64,000 nucleotides of DNA from Blepharisma japonicum (Eukaryota > Ciliophora > Heterotrichea > Heterotrichida > Blepharismidae), in NCBI GenBank assembly GCA_949751835.1, contig CATKHK010000020.1:1-64000 (forward strand), given 5' to 3'. Both the position numbers and the translations under genes were made by a program. Each line of letters starts with the position of its first letter. Positions within the stretch are counted from its first letter, which is position 1. A model generated the notes under the pieces. The model saw only the letters and a list, made by a program, of their open reading frames with translations. It was not told the DNA's origin and ran no database searches. Below are positions 32,254 to 41,703 of the stretch, one piece after another.

Positions 32254-33945
32254 ATGGACAATTTCAAGGACTTGACCTTTAGTTCTGCAGGGCCGACTGT
32301 AGTAATTCATGGGATATCACTTTATGCATCTAGAGGAACTCTGTGACCAAGGACACCTATTGGCCAAAAAATTGCAGTCTCAGTGTCTACGATGCTTCCT
32401 GTAATAAAATTGACCTCAGAAGCGCTTGAAACTTTGTGGATTGCGGGGCTCCAAGGCTCCTCACGATCTGCGCTAGGAGGCTTTTTGATTGGCTTCAAGC
32501 ATTCTCCAGCTCATTTTTTGAATGTGGATATCAAAGAGATCCAATGGCATGTGCGCAAAACTCCAAGAAACTCAGGGGATTATGCAATAAGGGTATTTCC
32601 TAAAGATTTTGAAAGAGGAGATATAACAAGAAGAGAGTCTGAATTTATGCTACAATCTACACTATTTAAACTAGATTCATATGCAGAATTAGAATTTTTG
32701 GAGCCGCTTGATCTATGCAAGACTTCACTAAATTTTGATGTGAAAGGAAATGATATGGAAATCAGCTGCCAGATGCTGTTTCCTTCGCTTGACCTTGAAT
32801 TTGTCCCGATTTCCCCTTTAAAAATTGTGTCGACTCCTTTGAGTATTCAACTTACCCAGAAAAATGTAAAAAATCCAAAATTTCAGACCGGATATTTAAC
32901 CCTTGACCAGAAAAAACGAGTTTTGCCACTATTATGTTCTGACCCACTAGCGTTTAGGTATCCACTTGTAGGAGTTTGAGCTATCGGCTGTCCAGGAAGC
33001 CAGGAATGTCCATTATCTCATCCGTTGATTTGGTCATCTTGTGTTAGGTTCATTGAAAGTAAGCTTATCCAAGAAAGAATTTCTCCTAACCCAGCCCAAA
33101 ATACCTTTTTATTTATATATTTTTCATCAAAACCTCAATTTTATGAAGCCAGCACAAATAAAAAAGCATCTTGGTGCATTCAAAATTTAACTAACGAGAT
33201 CCAAAAAGAAGGACAATGTTTTAGTCCTATAACCTTCAGATTTTTGCAAGAAGAGTCACCACGAATAAGCTTAAGCTCCCCAAAATTAAGACAAAAATCA
33301 AAGCCAAATTTATTCAAAAATTCAAGCATTAGTGATGACAGATTTAGTAATATAGAAACAATGCCACGGTCAGTCAGAAGTAGCTTGGAAACCTGCAATG
33401 GAATTGCTCAGTCTACAGAAAGGTTAATAAGAGAACAGTCAGAAATGCTAAAAAGGCTGGAAAAACAAATCCAAAACTTACAGAGCCATGTAATCTCGTC
33501 AAGACTAGAAACGCCAAGAAAGAGTACAAGATATGAAGAAGAATGCCTCTCCCCCAAAATGGTCAACTCTGCCACAAATACAACTTTATCTGCTACAGAA
33601 GCAAAAATAGCAAGCCCAGAACTTATAGATACTAAAAAATCAGCCTCTACCAATACAAGCTTTATTGTTTCTCATTCAGAGCGAAAGCTTCTTCCTCCTC
33701 GGCAAGCTCGCACCAAGCTTTCAAGCGATGCTGAACAATCACCGATCCGAGCTCCTTCTTTACGATATAGCTGCTCCTCTACAGATATTTCCAATATAAG
33801 AAGTTCTATAAATAGTAATAGCAGTTTCCAAAAATCCGAAAATTCTGACACCACAATTCGAGTCCCAAAAATAATTTATGAGTCTTCTCTCAGTGATATT
33901 TCTGATGAAGAAGTTGCAGAGTTGGAAAAAAAATACTTAAAATAG
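32254..33945 (+). CDS. STIL-like centriole duplication protein
   Basis: 563 residues from ATG 32254; two TGA codons (32344 and 32977) are Trp. The N-terminal part resembles STIL: WPRTPIGQKI near residue 30, then around residue 230 YPLVGVWAIGCPG, HPLIWSSCVRFI, LIQERI and FLFIYFSSKPQFYEA. Human STIL has the same chain of motifs (YPLVGVW, VWACCLRY, VQER, EFYE). A coiled coil follows at ~390-415 (ESEMLKRLEKQIQNLQSH type), as in the STIL/Ana2 oligomerisation helix, and the tail is Ser-rich. STIL recruits PLK4 and SAS-6 to start a new centriole. A TAG upstream in frame fixes the start. The N-terminal match is good; the C-terminal STAN motif is not clear. Confidence 0.72.
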
Positions 33946-33977
33946 CTGCTATTTTTATCTAAATTAATTTAATTTGT

Positions 33978-35246
33978 ATGTCAAATATTTCATCAAGAAA
34001 TCCTACAGAGGATAGCAGCACAGAACCCCCAGAAACCATAAACAGATTTTCAAGCTACGCTGAAGAAATAAAAGAAGAAATGCCTGAAATTGACTCTGAA
34101 GAGGAAGAAGAAGTAGAACTGGAAGACCCAATTAATGCAATCGTTAATAATGACGCCGAAACGGAGCTAGAAGAAACAGTAAAGCAGCTCACAAGTATGC
34201 ACCCAGAAACTCCTGTTGCAAGAGGCGCTCGTAAGTGGTATGAGAGGGAGCCTAACTGGAAATGAAAAGGAAAACCACTAAAAAACCCTATTTCTAAAGA
34301 AAAAATAAGGATTTGTGCTATTACGTGGAATATGGAAGGCAGGCCACCTCCTGATGATATAAGCTCTTTATTTCCTCCTGATGTAAAGCACCACTTATAT
34401 ATAGTTTGTGCAGAAGAGTGTATGAGATCTATAGGACACTCGCTATTTAAATCCTCTAAAAAGGACTGAGAAACCAAAGTTTTAGCAGTCTTAGGCAGAG
34501 AATATAGCTTAATAGAAGCCTGCACACTTACAGCTTTACATTTAGCTATATATGCCCACACTAGTGTGACGCCACTGATTTCTTTCCACGAGTCTGATAA
34601 AATTTCAACAGGGGTCGCCAATGTGATAGGAAACAAAGGAGGAGTAGGAATTTCCTTTAAAATTGGGTCCACAAAAGCTATGGTAATCGGCTGCCACTTA
34701 GCAGCTGGGCATAATGCAGTTACTAAAAGAAGCAATGATTTAGCTCGTATAGAAAGAGAATTATCGTTACCAAGTTATTGGCCAAAATCAGGCTTGGCAA
34801 CTGATAGGACTGATTTTGCGATTATTTTAGGGGATTTAAACTATAGGATCTTTGGGCCAAAAGATGCTATTGAGTATCTTATAGAAGAAAACGCCATTGA
34901 GACCCTAAAAAAATACGATCAGCTTAGGCTTGAAATAGAAGAGAGAAAAATTGCTCAGGACTTCCAAGAAGGAGAAATCAGGTTTCCTCCTACTTATAGG
35001 TTTGATAAAGGCGTAAATAGATATGACACTTCGAAAAAACAGAGAATTCCTGGGTGGACTGACAGGATTCTATATAAGGACAGAAAAGGATTTGCAAAGC
35101 AAAAATCTTATGATTGCATAATGAGTCAAAAACACTCTGACCATCGACCAGTTTTCAGTCAATTTGTATTGAAATTTAGGAATGATATAATGGGGCAGGC
35201 TAATGTGAGGACAAATAAAGGTAGCTCGACATGTGTAACATTCTAG
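33978..35246 (+). CDS. Inositol polyphosphate 5-phosphatase with C-terminal CaaX-like box
   Basis: 422 residues; TGA codons at 34263 and 34467 are Trp. After an acidic N-terminus (~90 residues) comes the IPPc domain: AITWNMEG at the start, VIGNKGGVGISF, GCHLAAG, ILGDLNYRIFG, FPPTYRFD, IPGWTDRILY and SDHRPVFS. All metal and phosphate residues of the Mg-dependent 5-phosphatase fold are there. Such enzymes remove the 5-phosphate from PI(4,5)P2 or PI(3,4,5)P3. The chain ends CVTF, a CaaX-type prenylation signal as in the ciliary enzyme INPP5E; Phe at the end usually favours geranylgeranylation. A cilium role is possible but not shown. Confidence 0.92.
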
Positions 35247-35320
35247 GAAAAGCCAAAAGACTCAAAATAAAAGTTTTGAGTGGGTAATCAGTTATTAATA
35301 TAGTCAAAGTTATTATAAAT

Positions 35321-36217
35321 ATGATAGAAATTAGGAACTTACTATTAGTTTTGGCTGGAGTTTCTGTATTCTGCCTTATATACACAAATATTGTTTTATA
35401 TAGAAAATTGCCAGATCCTATTGAGTCTCAAATTACTGTGTTAGAAAATGCTGAAAAATCGAGAATTATTGCTTTTGGAGATCTTCATGGTGATTATAGC
35501 GCACTTCGGACAATATTGAAATTTACAGCTTGGGATCCGAAAGATATTATTGTGCAGACAGGAGATACAATTGGGAAAGGCGATGACACAAAAAAGATCT
35601 TGGACTTTTTTATTGAGCATAAAGACAAAAATATAATCCACATAATGGGAAACCACGAGCATATGAATTTAAACGAAAACTATCAATTTGTCACTGATGC
35701 TGACATAAATTCCTTCGGAGGTGAAGAAAATAGAAAAAAGCTCTTTCAAAAAGACCAAATTTATGGCATTTATTTATCAAGTTTAAAAATCTGTGAAAAA
35801 ATTGGAGATATTATTTTTGTACATGGAGGTATTTCTAAGGCAATTGCAGAGCAATATGGGAGTCTGGAAAAAATACAAAACGGACTAATTGAAGATCCAG
35901 ATAATAATAAGGCTTTAGCAGGGAATAATGGGCCAATGTGGTATAGAGAGTACGCTAAAGGCACTGAAAATAAAATTTGTGAAGATTTAGAGCGAACTTT
36001 AGATATTTTGGGTGCTGAATTTATGGTAATGGGACATACTACTTTTAAGAAAATTACCTCAAAATGCAATAATAAAGCCATTTTTATCGATACTGGGAAT
36101 TCAAGAGCTGTTAGGGGCATAAGGTCTGCTTTAGAGATACAGCAAATTAAAGGTGAAACAATCAGTATAAGAGCAGTGTATGACGATTCGACAGAAGTGA
36201 TATATCAAAGTAAGTAA
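35321..36217 (+). CDS. Membrane-anchored calcineurin-like metallophosphatase (Shewanella-like/ALPH type)
   Basis: 298 residues, no TGA. Residues 7-27 are a membrane anchor (LLLVLAGVSVFCLIYTNIVL). The metallophosphatase motifs are complete: GDLHGDY, GDTIGKGDD, GNHEH, VHGG and MGHT. The GDTIGKGDD form in place of GDxVDRG, plus the anchor, points to the bacterial-like group (Shewanella-like or ApaH-like phosphatases) found in plants and protists rather than to PP1/PP2A. The likely place is the ER or endomembrane lumen. Substrate unknown. Confidence 0.87.
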   Translation: MIEIRNLLLVLAGVSVFCLIYTNIVLYRKLPDPIESQITVLENAEKSRIIAFGDLHGDYSALRTILKFTAWDPKDIIVQTGDTIGKGDDTKKILDFFIEHKDKNIIHIMGNHEHMNLNENYQFVTDADINSFGGEENRKKLFQKDQIYGIYLSSLKICEKIGDIIFVHGGISKAIAEQYGSLEKIQNGLIEDPDNNKALAGNNGPMWYREYAKGTENKICEDLERTLDILGAEFMVMGHTTFKKITSKCNNKAIFIDTGNSRAVRGIRSALEIQQIKGETISIRAVYDDSTEVIYQSK

Positions 36218-36521
36218 TTAATAAATTAAACTTTTAGCTTTATATTGGAAAAATTGAATATTGTTAAAAAATATTTTGATAAAATGATAGATAAAGTAGC
36301 AGATAAATTATGAATGGACGATGTTATAAGAAATGAGCTTTGATTAGACAGAATGCTCTCTATAAGTAAAGTTTTAGCCTTTTATCAATTTAAACAAATA
36401 CCTAAAAGCATCAATTCTTATTTTTCATCTTCATATCAATTAAGAAAACTTTATAATTTTCTTTTTTCATTTTTAACAGGTTTAATCAGCCAAGGTTTCA
36501 ATTGGCACTTCTTTCATTAGT
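36218..36521. other. Intergenic, nothing recognised
   Basis: AT-rich spacer between the metallophosphatase gene and the tRNA-like gene. No ORF or repeat of note. Confidence 0.4.
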
Positions 36522-36526
36522 AAAAA
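36522..36526 (-). terminator. RNA polymerase III T5 terminator
   Basis: Five Ts on the minus strand, starting four bases after the 3' end of the tRNA-like gene. This is the standard Pol III stop and supports the gene being transcribed. Confidence 0.7.
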
Positions 36527-36529
36527 GGG

Positions 36530-36600
36530 TCAGAAGCCAGGGATTGAACCTGGGTCTCCCGCGCCGCAAATCGGGAATAATACCACTATACCACTTCTGA
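36530..36600 (-). tRNA. tRNA-like gene, isotype uncertain (aberrant anticodon arm)
   Basis: 71 nt on the minus strand. The acceptor stem TCAGAAG/CTTCTGA is a perfect 7 bp. The T arm CCAGG-TTCAATC-CCTGG is perfect, and the D arm has the eukaryotic A-box look (GGTATAGTGG). The body resembles tRNA-Gly and tRNA-Asp. The anticodon arm is odd: CCCG pairs with CGGG, but ten bases (ATTTGCGGCG) lie between. It can be drawn as a 4-bp stem with a large loop, as an 8-nt loop with an A-G mismatch, or with a bulged A and loop TTGCGGC reading GCG. No reading gives a normal eukaryotic anticodon. It could be a divergent tRNA, a tRNA with a new role or a fresh pseudogene. Confidence 0.7.
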
Positions 36601-36849
36601 ATTAAAAGTTAATGAGTTCACATATAATTATAACTTTTAAGAATGCTTCTATTTTGAAAATATTTAGCGTAAATTTTTTTTCGATAAATATTTATTCAAA
36701 TACTAAAGCGTGGTTGCTGATTGAATATTATTATTAATGAAAGGTCTCGTTTTTATATAATTTATTTTTAGCTTATTGGATTGGAAAAATTGTGATTGAA
36801 TTTGAAATAAACTAATTTTTGAACATTTTAATATGAATCTACAAATATA

Positions 36850-37956
36850 ATGAAGAAGAAAACGCTAGTCAAAAAACCGAAGTCTCAGACTAAAAAACCC
36901 AGCTTGACATCAGTATCACAAATTTCTGATTATCCAAGTCCATCTCCTATTCAACCACCAGCAGATTTTTCAATTAGCCAGTTTCCATCTAATCAAAACC
37001 CATTTCAAAGTACTTTCCCTAATAATTCAGAGCTAAAAGAAACTTCTATCCCGAGCCAACCAACTTCTAACCAACCCTTAAATGATTATGGAGACTCTTC
37101 AATATCAGGCTATCAAGGTCTTCCAGGCATTTCAATCCCAATCCAGGCAAACCCCTCAGTTCCAGAAGACGAAGAAGATCTTCCAGACATTTCATGTTTT
37201 TCATCCTCAAACATTCAAGGGAACTTTCTTTTGCACAAAGCTCCATTTCCAAACATTCCAACAATGACTTCAACTTATGAGCTCTCAAACGATACATCAA
37301 TTGCTCAGGAAAATGCCATCGTGCCAGCTGAAGACCAAGAATTAGATCTCCCAGATATATCAGGATTCTCTCAAAATCCAATTAGCACAGAAGAAAACCA
37401 ATTTTATAATTATAGCTGTGAACCTCAGCAGCCAGCACCAATAGATGAGCAATTGGTAGAACCTCCAATTAATCAGTTTATAATTGCATCAGGGCTTGAA
37501 GAAATCAAGGAAGAAGCTGAAGAAGTCAAAGAAGAAGTTGAAGAAATCAAAGTAGAACCAAAAATAATTGAAGAAGTAGTAAAAAATAAAAGAATTATTA
37601 TTGATCTGCCATTAACAATGAAATGCGAATATTGCGAATATGAAAGATTTGAATCTGACTTTTTCCCAATGCACTTTGGCGCTGAAAAAGAAGTGGTATG
37701 CAGAATGTGCTGGAATGCAAGGATTAATTCAGTGAAAAAAGAAAAAATCGAGGTTTTGAATGAGTGCAGCACCTGTGAAGAATGGAAGCATAGATATTAT
37801 GGAGAAAAAATATGCCCAAATAACTGCATTGTGTGTGAGGACTGCCAATATTGTTATATTTTTAATTGCAAAATTCGGGATAGAAAAGAAGAATCGTGTG
37901 CATTTTGTGATAGAAAATTAATAAAGAAGGAGCAGCCTTGGACTTTGGTGGCATAA
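36850..37956 (+). CDS. Pro/Gln/Ser-rich protein with C-terminal cysteine-rich (zinc) region
   Basis: 368 residues, no TGA. The first ~250 residues are low-complexity (Pro, Gln, Asn, Ser), with a repeated DLPDIS motif (EEDLPDIS, LDLPDISGF) and an acidic EEIKEEAEEVKEEVEEIKVE helix. Residues ~258-360 carry CxxC pairs: CEYCEYERF, CRMCWNARI, CSTCEEW, then CPNNCIVCEDCQYCY and CAFCDRKL. The spacing suggests two or more zinc sites of RING or treble-clef kind, but it does not fit a classical RING. Nucleic-acid binding or ubiquitin ligation is possible; function unknown. Confidence 0.75.
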   Translation: MKKKTLVKKPKSQTKKPSLTSVSQISDYPSPSPIQPPADFSISQFPSNQNPFQSTFPNNSELKETSIPSQPTSNQPLNDYGDSSISGYQGLPGISIPIQANPSVPEDEEDLPDISCFSSSNIQGNFLLHKAPFPNIPTMTSTYELSNDTSIAQENAIVPAEDQELDLPDISGFSQNPISTEENQFYNYSCEPQQPAPIDEQLVEPPINQFIIASGLEEIKEEAEEVKEEVEEIKVEPKIIEEVVKNKRIIIDLPLTMKCEYCEYERFESDFFPMHFGAEKEVVCRMCWNARINSVKKEKIEVLNECSTCEEWKHRYYGEKICPNNCIVCEDCQYCYIFNCKIRDRKEESCAFCDRKLIKKEQPWTLVA

Positions 37957-38028
37957 AATTAGGTAAATTTAAACTTAATCGTAATAAAAATATTAAAAAA
38001 ATCAAAATAAATAAATTTATTTATAATT

Positions 38029-38961
38029 TTATTGAGAAGTTAAATGATGAATCTGTCTTTCCAAATGCTCATCAATCTCTATATTATGAATATATTTACA
38101 TACCAAATCTCTTGCAAAATGATACACAATTTTGAATCTTCTTATAAGATACCCTATCACAATGGCAGGCGCATACGTTTTCCCAGTCGGACACTGCACT
38201 AATACATTGCAGTTCCCAATATGATTGTCTAAAAACCTTTGTGCTGCCTCCATCATCTTATAAAAATCCTTATCAATCGGTATTTTCAAATACCCACGCT
38301 TTATAGTAGGAAATCTTTCTGGCGATTCTTCCCCTACCACGCTTAATACTGCTTCAATCATATTTTGGTTAAGCAAGCCTTGGCTATTCACAGAATTAAT
38401 ATCCCCTATATACAGTCTAAACAACAATTCATCAATATATAATTCTGTCCTAAACGGAATTTCACATAAAAAAGCATCATGCGAACTTTTCTTTGCAAAA
38501 AGGGAAATCTCATTGCTTTTTTTCTCGTCTGATGAGGCTAAGATCCCTGTATTAGAACGACGATATCTCATTGGGGTTTTTGCTTTTTCTTTGTCTGGCT
38601 TGATTTTTTTTGTAGGAGACTCTGGGGAATGAGAATTGTGACGTCGATGGACTCCTAATGTAGTAATTCTTTTATAATTAGCTCTTTCTTTTTCCGGCAA
38701 AGCTTGGACTGCATTTTGTAATAACGAAATATTGCTGCTATTAAAAGAGCTAATTCTAGGCCTCTTAGGTATCACAGGCTGGTTGACATAATCTAGTATG
38801 GGCTCAGTATGAAACGTTTGCAATGTGTCTTTATAAGAAGATAAATTTCCTACGTTAAATGAGTTTCTACGAGGTTTTACACTAGTTACCGATAGGTGGA
38901 TTTGGTTATGATAATCATGCTCAGGAATTGTGCTTTCTTTGTTAAGGTAATTTGAATCCAT
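38029..38961 (-). CDS. Dual-specificity-phosphatase-like protein with altered active site
   Basis: 310 residues, no TGA. The N-terminal ~165 residues are Ser/Arg/Lys-rich and disordered-looking. Residues ~175-305 follow the DUSP fold: LLFRLYIGDINSVNSQGLLN, IEAVLSVVGEE, YLKIPIDKDFYKMM, then the signature region VLVQCPTGKTYAPAIVIGYL. Active DUSPs have H-C-x5-R; here His is Gln and the Arg position is not Arg, while Cys remains. The P-loop arginine that binds phosphate is thus missing, so it is probably a pseudophosphatase that binds partners. It ends 72 bp from the opposing cysteine-rich gene. Confidence 0.78.
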   Translation of the reverse strand: MDSNYLNKESTIPEHDYHNQIHLSVTSVKPRRNSFNVGNLSSYKDTLQTFHTEPILDYVNQPVIPKRPRISSFNSSNISLLQNAVQALPEKERANYKRITTLGVHRRHNSHSPESPTKKIKPDKEKAKTPMRYRRSNTGILASSDEKKSNEISLFAKKSSHDAFLCEIPFRTELYIDELLFRLYIGDINSVNSQGLLNQNMIEAVLSVVGEESPERFPTIKRGYLKIPIDKDFYKMMEAAQRFLDNHIGNCNVLVQCPTGKTYAPAIVIGYLIRRFKIVYHFARDLVCKYIHNIEIDEHLERQIHHLTSQ

Positions 38962-38991
38962 TATTAATGTGGTTATTTTATAAAATTATTA

Positions 38992-40179
38992 TTAAAAGTC
39001 CCATATATTGACACAGCAGTCGTCAGAAGTGCTCGCTAAAAACATGCTATGTCCACTCGACCAGTCAGCAGAATTAGTTTCTGTGACGTGTCCAGTGATG
39101 ACTTTTCAGGGTTCATCAGGCTTTTCGATGTCTCATATAAACATAGGTCCATCTAGTGACCCACTTACTACATGAGTAGATTGTGGGCTGAAGTAACCTT
39201 TTATGTAGAAACTAGCTCTGTGTCCAATTAATTGTATTGGTGGCTCAATGTCAAGACTGTTAAGGTTTTTATATACATAAATCACATTTTTCAATGATGA
39301 AACCATTAAAGAAACTCCATTAGGAGATAAAGCAATCCATGAATTCCCCACACTAAGCTCTCTATTTTGTTCTTCTTTATTAAAAAGGTCATAAGTTTTA
39401 TAAAAGTCTTGCCCATGGGTTTTTTTGCTAATATCATGACTCATTTGAGTCCTTCTTCACGTCCACGGGTCTATTTTGGCGGCATAGTCCACAGGTTTTT
39501 TCTTATTGCCTTTGCCCCCCATTATTTTTCTGATGTCCCATATTTTTACACTGGCTTCGTTTTGCTCAATAGTCGCTATTAAATTATTGCCAAAAAACTC
39601 AATTCCTGTAAAACCAATAGTCGAGCTTTGCTGAGTCTTGCTTTTCTTGCCTGCCTCTTTTTGTTTTCCTGTAATAAAGCCTACAGGATCATGCTCAGTT
39701 CTATTTTCATTGAATTTCCCTGGACATCTGGTATCTCATAAATAAATAAACCCATCCCTTGCAGCAGTTGCGTATACTTCTCCGGTGTTTGGGACATTTT
39801 TAATGCACTTTATAGAGCCTCCATGTCCAACTAGGGCTTCCGATTCTTTTCGCTCTAAATCTCATATCATTCCAGTTAGATCTCCACTTGCAGTGAGGAG
39901 TTTTGTGTCATCAAAAGTCCAAGAAGTGTCAAAAATTGAGTTATGATGAGCTCTGAACTGTGAAGCTATAGATACTGAGTTGTCTCCAGCTATAGAAATT
40001 ATATAAACTTCCCCCGATTCATCAGAAGCGGCAAGCATCGTTGGGTCTCCATGAGAGTACTTCACAGTATAAGACGGTGACGTGGTCGGTATTTCTGCTA
40101 TTTTATGCAAATTTGAAATCTCTTCATTTAGCTTTTCATGATATTTGTTCTGGTATTCCTCTATTGAGTTTATCTCCAT
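38992..40179 (-). CDS. DTL: DTL/CDT2-type WD40 substrate receptor
   Basis: 395 residues in one frame with several TGA codons as Trp (39862, 39739, 39463, 39133, 39112). WD40 blades run the whole length: FRAHHNSIFDTSW with SGDLTGMIWD, LVGHGGSIKCI with ARDGFIYLWDTR, IEQNEASVKIWDIRK, LIGHRASFYIKGYFSPQSTH with SGSLDGPMFIWD, and HVTETNSADWS with SDDCCVNIWDF. The GHRASFYIKGYFSP stretch and blade order resemble DTL/CDT2, the DDB1-cullin-4 receptor that destroys CDT1 and other PCNA-bound proteins in S phase. The C-terminal PIP box of animal CDT2 is absent because the protein ends at the last blade. Confidence 0.75.
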
Positions 40180-40230
40180 TTTATACAGACGCGCTAATTA
40201 TTAAGATAATCTAGATTTCGCCATTATTAC

Positions 40231-41703
40231 TTAAAGCTTAGCTCCGTGAACAGCGACTCCGAGGGCTTGTGCAAGCTTGGCTCCATATTCAGGGTCGCAC
40301 TTATAGAAGTTCCCGCATTGTCTTTCTGCGATTTCTTTTCTTGTTATTTTTTTCATATGGCCAGCAAGGTTGGAAAGAGTGTCTTTTTTATCTTCATCTG
40401 AGAAAACACGTCTGAACAAGGCGCCAGGCTGTTCGAAGTCAGAATTAGGGTGAGCGTAAGGGTGTCTTGCGGCTGTGCCTTTGACTTCATATGGCTTCTT
40501 TCTGGTTTCTGGGTCTTGTTTAGGTGTACCTTCAACGGTGTTTGGCTCATAGTTAGGCTCGCTTCCGAAGTTTCCTCCGACACTAGATGGGCCGTCTCTT
40601 TGGTAGTTTGCTACTCTGGCCATGTAAGGGCAATTAATTGGGATTTGCATGAAATTGGCTCCAACTCTATGTCTGTGGGTGTCGTTGTAAGAGAAAAGTC
40701 TACCTTGGAGCATTTTATCGTTGGAAGCTTCAATACCTGGGATGAGGTGAGCTGGGGAGAATGCTGACTGTTCGACCTCAGCAAAATAGTTTGTAGGGTT
40801 GCGGTTGAGGACTAAGCGTCCGACTGGGATCAAAGGCCAGTCGCTGTGAGGCCACACCTTGGTGACGTCATAGATGTCCCACTTGTATTTTTCTCCTGCT
40901 TCAGCAGGCATTACTTGGACTTGGAAGTTCCAGACGACTTCTTTTCCTGATGCAATATGATTGAAGAGGTCTCTAGTTGCATAATCAGGATCTTCACCTG
41001 CAAGTCTGGTAGCAGCGTCAGCCTTGAGGTTTTTGCAGCCACCTTCAATTTTGAAGTGGAATTTGACGAAGAAATCTTCACCTTTGGCGTTGACCCATTT
41101 AAAGGTATGGGATCCGTAGCCGTTCATATGTCTGTAGCCATCTGGGACACCTCTAGGCCCGAATAAGTAAGTTACTTGATGGCAAGACTCTGGGACGTTG
41201 CCTAAGAAATCCCAAAACATATTGGCACACTTTAGGTTGGTTTGAGGGTCTCTCTTTTGAGTGTGAATGAAATCTGCGAATTTGATGGCGTCTCTAATAA
41301 AGAAGATTGGGGTGTTATTTCCAGTCATATCCCAGTTGCCTTCTTCAGTATAGAACTTGAGAGCAAATCCACGAGGGTCTCTTTCGGTATCAGCTGAGCC
41401 TTTTTCCCCTCCTACAGTAGAAAATCTTGCAAAGACTGGAGTTCTTTTCCCGATTTTATTTAAGAACTTAGCCTTGCAGTATTTAGTAACATCATGGGTA
41501 ACTTCAAAGTATCCGTGAGCTCCTGCACCTTTAGCATGGACAACGCGTTCTGGAATTCTTTCTCTATCAAATGATGCAAGTTTATCAATGAGATGGGAGT
41601 CGGAAATCAGAGTCGGGCCACGAGGACCTGCAGTCACGGAGTTTTGGTTGTCGTCAACTGGATGACCCCAGCTGGTGGTCAAGACACGTTTCTTGTCAGC
41701 CAT
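40231..41703 (-). CDS. CAT: Heme catalase with peroxisomal targeting signal
   Basis: 490 residues, no TGA. A clade-3 small-subunit catalase: PERVVHAKGAGAHGYFE with the active His (~56), ARFSTVGGEKGSADTERDPR, NNTPIFFIRDA with the distal Asn, and GRLFSYNDTHRHR with the proximal heme Tyr. It breaks hydrogen peroxide into water and oxygen. The last three residues AKL fit the peroxisomal PTS1 consensus, so it should sit in peroxisomes. Trp codons are all TGG and codons are clearly richer in G/C than in neighbours, a sign of strong expression. Confidence 0.97.
   Translation of the reverse strand: MADKKRVLTTSWGHPVDDNQNSVTAGPRGPTLISDSHLIDKLASFDRERIPERVVHAKGAGAHGYFEVTHDVTKYCKAKFLNKIGKRTPVFARFSTVGGEKGSADTERDPRGFALKFYTEEGNWDMTGNNTPIFFIRDAIKFADFIHTQKRDPQTNLKCANMFWDFLGNVPESCHQVTYLFGPRGVPDGYRHMNGYGSHTFKWVNAKGEDFFVKFHFKIEGGCKNLKADAATRLAGEDPDYATRDLFNHIASGKEVVWNFQVQVMPAEAGEKYKWDIYDVTKVWPHSDWPLIPVGRLVLNRNPTNYFAEVEQSAFSPAHLIPGIEASNDKMLQGRLFSYNDTHRHRVGANFMQIPINCPYMARVANYQRDGPSSVGGNFGSEPNYEPNTVEGTPKQDPETRKKPYEVKGTAARHPYAHPNSDFEQPGALFRRVFSDEDKKDTLSNLAGHMKKITRKEIAERQCGNFYKCDPEYGAKLAQALGVAVHGAKL

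Noticed and set aside
34055-34735. 226-codon minus-strand frame
   Set aside because: Lies inside the 5-phosphatase gene, which has all catalytic motifs on the plus strand.
36530-36600. UGA-reading Trp suppressor tRNA
   Set aside because: The arm is unusual, but the loop contains neither CCA nor TCA, so it cannot pair with TGG or TGA as a Trp tRNA.
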